Shown: positions 1 to 5,575 of the stretch, one piece after another
Layout of the letters: every line of letters starts with the position of its first letter
Position numbering within the stretch: position 1 is the first letter of the stretch
Source of the DNA: CAYVBJ01 sp964415185
GTDB taxonomy: Bacteria; Bacteroidota; Rhodothermia; Balneolales; Balneolaceae
Assembly: GCA_964415185.1 (NCBI GenBank)
Contig: CAYPZI010000140.1
Coordinates: 1-7,469 of the forward strand
DNA: 7,469 nt
Direction of reading: 5' to 3'
The notes under the pieces: generated by a model
The model's input: the letters and a program-made list of their open reading frames with translations, nothing else
Database searches by the model: none
What the model was told of the DNA's origin: nothing
Position numbers and translations under genes: made by a program

Positions 1-20
1 AACCCCTCTCGGGGTTTTTT
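1..20 (+). terminator. Rho-independent terminator at the window edge
   Basis: A six-base-pair stem (AACCCC at 1-6 with GGGGTT at 11-16) closes a four-base TCTC loop and runs into six T residues. The left arm may extend beyond the window. The T-tract lies on the plus strand, so it would end transcription of a gene upstream of the window and insulate the sigma operon from it. Confidence 0.7.
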
Positions 21-183
21 GCAATCAGATTTCTTAGTCAGTCAACTGATTAATCAAACTCTCATGTATGTTCATCCGTAATCCGGCTCATCAGAAAAAT
101 CGTTTTGGACGGATGTGATCGGAATCATAGCCTTCTTAACAATAAAAACTGTCATATAAATGTGATCGCGATTCGAATAATAA

Positions 184-198
184 TTGAATATGATTCAA
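184..198. promoter_or_regulatory. Inverted repeat just before the sigma factor start
   Basis: TTGAAT (184-189) and ATTCAA (193-198) are perfect inverted arms around ATG, ending four bases before the start codon at 203. This is where a ribosome would bind, and no Shine-Dalgarno motif is visible there. It could be an operator or a weak hairpin. The arms are short and AT-rich, so chance is a serious alternative. Confidence 0.2.
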
Positions 199-202
199 GA
201 TA

Positions 203-736
203 ATGAATTCTGAAACGACCAAAGAAAAATTAGCTGAAGTTCATGATGATTGTTATCGCTGGGCATTATTTTGCGCAAAGGGACAGAGGGAGGTGGCACT
301 TGAAATCATTCAATCGGTCTATCTGAAAATTTATGAAGGAAAAGCTGTTTTTGATGAGACCAGGAATTCAGCATTCAAATCATGGATCTTTTCTGTTATC
401 AGGTACACCTACCTGGATCTCCGGAGAAAGGAGGGAAGATATTCACATGAAGTGAATTTAAGTTTAATAAAAGAATCCGGTTCAAATAATGTGGAGAAGG
501 AACTGGATTTAAAGGAACGTAATATGTTGATGACTTCATTGCTCTCGGCACTATCGGAAAAGCAGAGTGAAATATTGAGGCTTGTATTTTATCACGATCT
601 GACGATTGAAGAAGCTTCGGAGGTGATGAGTGTGCAGGTCGGTACAGCAAGAACCCATTATGAAAGGGGAAAGGCGAAATTGAAAAAGCTGATTGAAACA
701 AGCCGGATCAAAGATGAATTGATCAATCATTATTAA
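203..736 (+). CDS. ECF-family RNA polymerase sigma factor (sigma-70 group 4)
   Basis: This 177-residue protein has the two-domain layout and length of an ECF sigma factor, which directs RNA polymerase to a small regulon in response to an envelope or external signal. Region 2 covers about residues 14-78, with the hallmark FKSWIFSVIRYTYLDLRRK segment (58-76) where regions 2.3-2.4 melt and read the -10 element. Region 4 covers about 110-165, with a helix-turn-helix around LTIEEASEVMSVQVGTARTH (133-152) that would read the -35 element. The linker is short, and there is no region 1.1 or 3, as expected. It starts 17 bases upstream of a small membrane protein that is the likely anti-sigma factor. 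The ATG at 203 has no clear ribosome site, which is common in this group. The class is secure; the specific ECF subgroup and signal cannot be read from sequence alone. Confidence 0.93.
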   Translation: MNSETTKEKLAEVHDDCYRWALFCAKGQREVALEIIQSVYLKIYEGKAVFDETRNSAFKSWIFSVIRYTYLDLRRKEGRYSHEVNLSLIKESGSNNVEKELDLKERNMLMTSLLSALSEKQSEILRLVFYHDLTIEEASEVMSVQVGTARTHYERGKAKLKKLIETSRIKDELINHY

Positions 737-753
737 TCAAAAGTATTGAACCG

Positions 754-1128
754 ATGGACGAAAATAAAATGATAAAAGCTTTTTATAAAGATCTCAAAAT
801 GCAGGAATCGGAAGAAGTGCCTTCTTTTGATTCGGTCTGGAGCAGTGTTAAAAGGAAAAAACATTCCCGGCAGAAATATAAACTACTGAAATATGCAGCC
901 ATGGTGATATTTGCAGCAGGAATAAGCTGGATGCTGATACCAGCAGAAAATGCTAACGTAGCCGATGAGGCGGGTGAGATGCCTGAAATAGAGTGGGTTT
1001 ACCCTACCGATCAGCTTTTGGCCTATTCGGAAGAAGTTTTTGCGTACGAATTTACTTCTGAATATAACACAAATGTTAACACAGAAAACAATGAGGTTCA
1101 AAATGAAGATGAAAACAATAATCCGTAA
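754..1128 (+). CDS. Single-pass membrane protein, probable anti-sigma factor
   Basis: This is a 124-residue protein. It has a charged N-terminal part (1-44) with a PSFDSVWSSVKRKK stretch (23-36), one hydrophobic segment at about 47-63 (AAMVIFAAGISWMLIP), and an acidic tail ending in Asn/Glu-rich low complexity (104-124). Lysine/arginine before the helix suggests that the N-terminus is cytoplasmic and the tail periplasmic. In Bacteroidota, small proteins of this shape directly after an ECF sigma gene commonly act as its membrane-bound anti-sigma partner; CnrY is a well-studied case. No zinc-binding HxxxCxxC anti-sigma motif is present, so the role is inferred from position and topology, not from a recognised domain. 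The gene follows the sigma factor by 17 bases and its last 26 bases overlap the next gene. Confidence 0.72.
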   Translation: MDENKMIKAFYKDLKMQESEEVPSFDSVWSSVKRKKHSRQKYKLLKYAAMVIFAAGISWMLIPAENANVADEAGEMPEIEWVYPTDQLLAYSEEVFAYEFTSEYNTNVNTENNEVQNEDENNNP

Positions 1129-1657
1129 TCAAAATCTTGCCATTGCATTTATTTTTACACTTGCTTTGGCACTAATATCCGTAGCTTCGGTAACTGCACA
1201 AGCACAGCAACGAAGCGGAATGGGGAAAAACATGGACAGAGGCATGGGCATGGGAATAGGCACCGGTGCTTTTGACCGTGTTTTTTTTAGTCCACAGATA
1301 ATTATGAGAAATCAGCAGGAAATTAATCTGACTGACGCTCAAAGGGAAACCATTCAAAAACTGACTGCAGAATTACATTCAAAACATTCAGCCATGCGGT
1401 GGGACTTGCAAAACGAATTGCAAACCCTGAAAGATATGATTGATTCGAATAAAGAAGTGGATATAACTGAAGCCAATGCCCAACTGGAAAAGGTGCTGGT
1501 CATGGAAAATGACATGAAAAGATCTGCCTTCGAAGTTATGATGAAGATTAAAAACGAATTAAGTGAAGAGCAAATTGATAAACTGAGTGAATTAAGAGGT
1601 CAGCGCCGGGAAAATATGCGAGGACCCGGCAAACGATCCGGAGAGCAAAGGCGCTAA
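1103..1657 (+). CDS. Exported Spy/CpxP-like periplasmic protein (LTxxQ family)
   Basis: Read from ATG 1103 this is 184 residues. A GAGG motif at 1093-1096 sits six bases before it, which favours this start over in-frame ATGs at 1091, 1073 or 1040. A signal peptide is clear: basic start, hydrophobic core at about 11-30, and an AQA cleavage site near residue 34. The mature part opens with a Met/Gly-rich stretch (37-55, GMGKNMDRGMGMGIGTG), then has the family hallmark LTDAQ (76-80) and a second copy-like LSEEQ (153-157) at the ends of a helical hairpin, with HSKH at 92-95. The C-terminus is basic and Arg-rich. Spy/CpxP/ZraP proteins are helical periplasmic chaperones or stress sensors, and CnrX/heavy-metal-resistance proteins are related. 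Its place behind an ECF sigma and probable anti-sigma gene suggests a sensor or a target of that circuit. The ligand is unknown. Confidence 0.82.
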   Translation: MKMKTIIRNQNLAIAFIFTLALALISVASVTAQAQQRSGMGKNMDRGMGMGIGTGAFDRVFFSPQIIMRNQQEINLTDAQRETIQKLTAELHSKHSAMRWDLQNELQTLKDMIDSNKEVDITEANAQLEKVLVMENDMKRSAFEVMMKIKNELSEEQIDKLSELRGQRRENMRGPGKRSGEQRR

Positions 1658-1694
1658 AACGGAGATAATTTCTTAAACTTAAACAGGAATCAAC

Positions 1695-1732
1695 AAATCC
1701 CGGTATCCGCATAAGGTGCCGGGATTTTTTTT
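1695..1732 (+). terminator. Strong rho-independent terminator of the sigma operon
   Basis: AATCCCGGTATC (1696-1707) pairs with GGTGCCGGGATT (1715-1726) around a seven-base loop, allowing two G-T wobbles. Eight T residues follow (1725-1732). It lies 38 bases after the stop codon of the Spy-like gene and separates that operon from the STING-like gene. Confidence 0.9.
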
Positions 1733-1770
1733 GTTGCTACAAGCCGAAATTTAAAATATTATGAAGAGGT

Positions 1771-1778
1771 TATATTTT
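1771..1778 (+). promoter_or_regulatory. Possible -7 element for the STING-like gene
   Basis: TATATTTT approximates the Bacteroidota -7 consensus TAnnTTTG and lies about 34 bases before the ATG at 1812. It falls in the AT-rich gap after a strong terminator, where a new promoter would be needed. No convincing -33 TTG element accompanies it, so this is only a candidate. Confidence 0.25.
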
Positions 1779-1811
1779 TAATGCACTTCAACAAAACACA
1801 ACTCCGGCCAC

Positions 1812-2462
1812 ATGAAGTGGAAAGATTTTATTTCTGTCATTGACGTAACAGTCTCAATTTTGCCATCGGCTACATCTGTAATCGGTACGCTTCCCTATTT
1901 CGAATCTCCATTAATTCCTTTGCTAATCGGGGTGTTTACTCTTTTTGTACTGATCATATTTTTTGTGCAGACCAATTTGGGAAAAAAAGAACGTGCTCTT
2001 GCCGAGATATTGGCAACAGGTTATTTCATTAACTTTCTTGAACCCCTGTCAAAGAATATCGGTAAAATTACCGAAGTAATTTGTAAAGACACCAATGAAA
2101 GAAGGTATTTTGAGATTAAAAACATTAGCATTACAATTTACCTGCCTTCAAATTCCGACAGCCTTGCCATGATTGCAGATGAATTAAACAATAATGACGA
2201 TTACAAAAATATTGATGTGATCAATTCAAAAGATGGTACGCCATTTTGGGCACGGGCATTTGAAGAGGGTGAGTTTCTGAAAATTGCCGATTATCCAAGA
2301 ACCCTGTTTTCCCTGCCGTTGTTCGTAAAACTTAATATGGGAGAAAAAAGATCAAAAAAGCTTAATAAGTATTACCAGAGTTTTAATACCCAGCTCGAAG
2401 AGCTTTTGGAAAATAATCGCCAGGATTATGTTCTCAGAAATGTTCAGATTGAATATGTATGA
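1812..2462 (+). CDS. Membrane-anchored prokaryotic STING-domain protein (TM-STING type)
   Basis: This is a 216-residue protein. The N-terminal third is membrane-embedded: a moderately hydrophobic helix at about 8-27 and a strong one at 33-53, followed by the basic LGKKER. From about residue 62 it reads as a STING cyclic-dinucleotide-binding domain of the usual ~155 residues. The pieces are a first long helix with the GYFxNFLxPL signature (70-79), the ISITIYLP strand (105-112), a central lid-like region ending in WARAF (146-150), DYPRTL (160-165), which corresponds to the Asp/Thr ligand-contact segment of bacterial STING (D-x-P-x-T-L), and a charged C-terminal helix (176-200). Human STING can be matched over the same blocks (GYLRLILPEL, LYILLP, EYATPLQTL). 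Bacterial STING binds cyclic di-GMP made by a CD-NTase in CBASS anti-phage defence; TM-STING versions are thought to act on the membrane. No cyclase gene is adjacent. The ATG lacks a ribosome site. Identification is from pattern recognition without a search. Confidence 0.75.
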   Translation: MKWKDFISVIDVTVSILPSATSVIGTLPYFESPLIPLLIGVFTLFVLIIFFVQTNLGKKERALAEILATGYFINFLEPLSKNIGKITEVICKDTNERRYFEIKNISITIYLPSNSDSLAMIADELNNNDDYKNIDVINSKDGTPFWARAFEEGEFLKIADYPRTLFSLPLFVKLNMGEKRSKKLNKYYQSFNTQLEELLENNRQDYVLRNVQIEYV

Positions 2463-2577
2463 CACTTCTAAAAATGAGTGCGGGATTTTATGCGACCCAG
2501 ACGGCAGAATGTCTCAATAAAACACCTTATTAATTAGGTTGAACTTTTTTATCTTGTCGTTCCATATTATTTAATTC

Positions 2578-3471
2578 ATGAATACCCCTATGATTAAGTC
2601 AATGACGGGTTTTGGGCGCGGGGACGATTCCGCTGAAAAATTTCACGTTACGGCAGAGATTAAAACCCTGAACAGCAGATACCTCGATATTTCCATTCGC
2701 CTTCCTCAATCACTGCAGCATAAGGAATTTCAGTTGAAGGAGATTGTGCAGAAGCATTTAAAGCGTGGCAAGGTAAATGTGAATGTAAACGTGGATAAAT
2801 CAGCCGGAGGAATTCCCGAGGTTACTTATAATGAGGCAATAGTGAAAAGCTACACCCGGATTCTTGAGGATATCAGGAAGATATCCGGGATTAACGAAAC
2901 TCTTAAACTGAGTGACCTGCTTCATTTTCCGGATATATTTACCGAGCGTGAAGATGATCCCGAAACCGTTGAAATGATTTGGAAGTGTACGTGCAAAGCT
3001 GCCGAAACGGCTTTGAATGCCGTTAATAAAATGCGGATTCAGGAAGGAAAAGAATTGAAAAACGACCTGAAGGGATTATTAAACGACATATCCGTTCAGC
3101 TTGATCAAATCGGTGAAGCCGTTCAGAAAAATGCCGGTGAGGTAAAGGAAAAGCTGAAACAGAGAATAAGCGAGATGATTGATGAAGATAAGATCGATTC
3201 CGACCGGCTTGAGCTTGAAATAGCTCTCATCATTGATAAAATGGATATCAATGAAGAACTCGTTCGGCTCCGTTCTCATATCAAATTTTTTGAAGAAGCC
3301 CTTGAGAATAAAGATAATGTTGGCCGAAGATTGAATTTTTTGTGCCAGGAAGTTAACCGGGAGTTGAATACCATCGGTTCCAAATCAAGTGATTACGGGA
3401 TAGCCCACTGTGTGGTAATCGGAAAAGAGAAACTGGAACAGATCAGGGAACAGGTTCAGAATATTGAGTAA
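2578..3471 (+). CDS. yicC: YicC family endoribonuclease
   Basis: The 297-residue length is typical of the family. The N-terminal YicC domain starts with the hallmark IKSMTGFGRG (6-15), followed by NSRYLDISIRLP (32-43) and a helical middle. The C-terminal DUF1732 part includes RLRSHIKFFEEAL, VGRRLNFLCQEVNRE (248-262) and NTIGSKSSD (264-272), and ends in the conserved REQVQNIE. E. coli YicC has been shown to be an endoribonuclease; its targets in this lineage are unknown. Homologues usually start at the Met of MIKSMTG, so the true start may be ATG 2590, four codons in. Neither ATG has a visible Shine-Dalgarno. It is the first gene of the yicC-gmk-rpoZ-coaBC-helicase operon and overlaps gmk by eight bases. 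Confidence 0.95.
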   Translation: MNTPMIKSMTGFGRGDDSAEKFHVTAEIKTLNSRYLDISIRLPQSLQHKEFQLKEIVQKHLKRGKVNVNVNVDKSAGGIPEVTYNEAIVKSYTRILEDIRKISGINETLKLSDLLHFPDIFTEREDDPETVEMIWKCTCKAAETALNAVNKMRIQEGKELKNDLKGLLNDISVQLDQIGEAVQKNAGEVKEKLKQRISEMIDEDKIDSDRLELEIALIIDKMDINEELVRLRSHIKFFEEALENKDNVGRRLNFLCQEVNRELNTIGSKSSDYGIAHCVVIGKEKLEQIREQVQNIE

Positions 3472-4039
3472 GAGGGGAAATCTGATCATATTGACGGCAC
3501 CAAGCGGTTCCGGAAAATCGACAATCGCCGCAATGCTATTGAAGGAGTTTGACAATATTGTATTTTCGGTAAGTGCCACCACGCGTCCGCCAAGGAAAAA
3601 TGAGACAGACGGGGTGGATTATTATTTTGTTTCTGAAGAGGAGTTTAAAGAAAAGATCGGCCGGAATGAATTTTTAGAGTGGGAACAGGTCTACGGCGGC
3701 ACCTACTATGGAACTCTTCGATCTGATATTGAAAAATTACGAAATAAAGGTTATTTTACTTTGCTTGATATAGATGTACAAGGTGCGCTTAACATTAAAC
3801 AGCAGTTTAAAGATGACGCCCTTGGGATTTTTATCAAGCCACCTTCGATACAAGTTCTGAAGAAACGCCTCATAGACAGGGGAACCGATTCCGAAAGCAA
3901 GATCAAAGAAAGATTGGAAAAATCGAAATCGGAACTCTCTTATGCGGGGCGCTTTGACCATGTAGTTGTAAACGATAAGCTTGAAGAAGCCTACAACATG
4001 GTCAGGGATATCGTAGAAAATTTTATGAATCGAACATAA
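3464..4039 (+). CDS. gmk: Guanylate kinase
   Basis: This 191-residue enzyme phosphorylates GMP to GDP with ATP, in guanine nucleotide synthesis and salvage in the cytoplasm. The P-loop APSGSGKST lies at 12-20. The GMP-binding part has SATTRPPR (37-44), DGVDYYFVS (49-57), EFLEWEQVYGGTYYGT (69-84) and LDIDVQGA (101-108). The lid holds RGTDSESKIKERL (139-151), and FDHVVVND (164-171) closes the fold. All expected residues are present. The start appears to be TTG at 3464, inside the end of yicC. The upstream reading frame closes at a TAA at 3416-3418 with no ATG between, and no ATG occurs before the P-loop, so TTG is the best-supported start. The gene stands 23 bases before rpoZ, the usual neighbour in many bacteria. 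Confidence 0.96.
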   Translation: MSKRGNLIILTAPSGSGKSTIAAMLLKEFDNIVFSVSATTRPPRKNETDGVDYYFVSEEEFKEKIGRNEFLEWEQVYGGTYYGTLRSDIEKLRNKGYFTLLDIDVQGALNIKQQFKDDALGIFIKPPSIQVLKKRLIDRGTDSESKIKERLEKSKSELSYAGRFDHVVVNDKLEEAYNMVRDIVENFMNRT

Positions 4040-4062
4040 ATAAAAGAAAGTTATAGTTAATT

Positions 4063-4356
4063 ATGCCAATCAAGACTTTAAATGTTGAAAATATAGGCGG
4101 AGATGCAGGCAACAAGTATGAAAAGATTGTTGTTATGTCGAAACGTGCCCGCCAGATTGCAGCCCAGGAAAAACTGGAGCTGGATGATAAGCTGAAGTAT
4201 TTTGAGGGCTTTGAAGAAGAAGATGAGTTTACATTTAACGAGGAACAAGAGAGAATTTCAAAAGCATTTGAAAAACTGCCGCACCCTACTCAGAGGTCAG
4301 TTGACGAGATGCTGGATGACAGAATCTACTACCGCTATCCTAAAAAAGAAGTTTAA
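4063..4356 (+). CDS. rpoZ: RNA polymerase omega subunit
   Basis: This 97-residue protein carries the omega signature NKYEKIVVMSKRARQIAAQE (17-36), the segment that clamps the beta-prime C-terminus and aids polymerase assembly. A very acidic middle (47-63) and a DEMLDDRIYYRYP tail (81-93) follow; tails of this kind are common in Bacteroidota/Balneolota omega proteins and differ from the proteobacterial form. In many bacteria omega also takes part in ppGpp binding, but whether this one does cannot be read here. It lies between gmk and coaBC as in many genomes. Its stop codon TAA shares one base with the coaBC start (ATG at 4356), suggesting translational coupling. Confidence 0.9.
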   Translation: MPIKTLNVENIGGDAGNKYEKIVVMSKRARQIAAQEKLELDDKLKYFEGFEEEDEFTFNEEQERISKAFEKLPHPTQRSVDEMLDDRIYYRYPKKEV

Positions 4357-5552
4357 TGATACTGTCCGGTAAACGCATAATTCTGGGCGTTACCGGGGGA
4401 ATTGCTGCATACAAAGCCGCATTCCTGCTCCGGGAATTGCAAAAAGCCGGAGCCGAAGTTCGTGCAACCATGACTCCTTCAGCAACCCGGTTTGTCGGGA
4501 TTGAAACATTTCAGTCTCTCTCAAAAAAAGAAGTTGCGGTTGATGTTTTTGGTGACAATAATGAACCTCAAAGCTGGACCAGGCACATAGAGTGGGGCGA
4601 ATGGGCAGATCTATTTGTGATCGCTCCGTGTACGGCGAATACCTTGTCGAAGATTGTAAACGGGCAGGCAGACAATATGCTGACTTCTGTTGTATTGGCC
4701 GCAAGATGCCCGCTTTTGATTTGCCCTACAATGGATGGTGAGATGTATAATCATCCTGCCGTACGAGAAAACCTGGAAAAAGCTGAAAAGTTTGGATACC
4801 ATCTGATGGAACCTGATGAAGGTTATCTTGCAAGCGGACTTGAAGGGAAAGGGAGGCTTCCCGAAATACCGGCCATTTTAGATAAGGTATCCGGGATACT
4901 AAGCGGCGGAGAGGCAGACGGTTTACTGAATGGCAAACACGTAGTTGTAACTGCCGGCCCGACGAGGGAATTTCTGGACCCGGTTCGGTATCTTTCAAAT
5001 CCCAGCAGCGGGAGAATGGGAATTGCCATGGCAGAAGCAGCACAGGAACTTGGCGGCAATGTTACACTGCTGCACGGGCCGGTTGCAGACTCGCTGCCGG
5101 GGTCAATGAGTAAGGAATCATTTACATCTGCTTCCGATTTGTTTTCACTGATTCAAAAATATCACAATGCAGATATCTTTATTATGGCGGCAGCAGTTTC
5201 GGATTTTTCTCCCGCTTCGTTTTCGAAATCCAAAATAAAAAAAGACACGGCTGATTCGGCGATTCAGTTTAAAGCGAACCCGGATTGCCTGCAGTGGCTT
5301 GGCGATCAAAAGAAAGAAAACCAGGTACTGATCGGCTTTGCGATGGAAACCGAAAACCTGGAAGAAAACGCTGAAAAAAAATTGCAAAGCAAGAATGCCG
5401 ACTGGATTCTTGCAAACAACCTGCTTGAAAAAAATGCAGGTTTTGAAGTAGAAAACAACCACCTGTTACTGGTGGGACATAAAACCAAAAGAGAGTTTTC
5501 AGGAAAAAAATCCGAAATCGCACGGCAAATCCTGAACTTTATTTTTTCCTGA
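4356..5552 (+). CDS. coaBC: Bifunctional phosphopantothenoylcysteine decarboxylase / phosphopantothenate-cysteine ligase
   Basis: This 398-residue fusion is of normal length and catalyses two consecutive steps of coenzyme A synthesis. The N-terminal CoaC flavoprotein (about 5-185) shows TGGIAAYKA (13-21), the catalytic His77 in RHIEWGEWAD, the FMN-binding APCTANT (90-96) and PTMDGEMYNHP (124-134). The usual motif is PxMNxxM; Asp replaces Asn here, a form I believe occurs in this group. The lid reads LASGLEGKGR (158-167), with Ser where E. coli has its Cys. The C-terminal CoaB ligase (about 193-398) shows VTAGPTREFLDPVR (198-211), SNPSSGRMG (214-222), AAAVSDF (278-284), the lysine-rich KSKIKK (291-296), KANPDCL (306-312) and IGFAMET (326-332). 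It overlaps rpoZ by one base and precedes the helicase by 23 bases. Confidence 0.96.
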   Translation: MILSGKRIILGVTGGIAAYKAAFLLRELQKAGAEVRATMTPSATRFVGIETFQSLSKKEVAVDVFGDNNEPQSWTRHIEWGEWADLFVIAPCTANTLSKIVNGQADNMLTSVVLAARCPLLICPTMDGEMYNHPAVRENLEKAEKFGYHLMEPDEGYLASGLEGKGRLPEIPAILDKVSGILSGGEADGLLNGKHVVVTAGPTREFLDPVRYLSNPSSGRMGIAMAEAAQELGGNVTLLHGPVADSLPGSMSKESFTSASDLFSLIQKYHNADIFIMAAAVSDFSPASFSKSKIKKDTADSAIQFKANPDCLQWLGDQKKENQVLIGFAMETENLEENAEKKLQSKNADWILANNLLEKNAGFEVENNHLLLVGHKTKREFSGKKSEIARQILNFIFS

Positions 5553-5575
5553 TTAACATTTTAAAAAACAATCAA

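Noticed and set aside
1040..1102. Longer N-terminus for the Spy-like protein starting at ATG 1040
   Set aside because: It would lie deep in the anti-sigma gene and put 21 extra residues before a normal signal peptide; the GAGG site at 1093-1096 supports ATG 1103.
2524..2550. Possible terminator after the STING-like gene
   Set aside because: The stem has only four pairs with an eight-base AT loop, and the T-run begins five bases after it; too weak to call.
1812..2577. A CD-NTase, Cap2/Cap3 or other CBASS partner beside the STING-like gene
   Set aside because: No frame in the flanks shows a nucleotidyltransferase GS...DxD motif or E1/E2/JAB-like features; the neighbours are the sigma operon and yicC.
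4390..5523. Several long minus-strand open frames opposite coaBC
   Set aside because: They lie wholly within a gene with complete CoaC and CoaB motifs, show no domain pattern, and have composition expected from the reverse complement of coding sequence.
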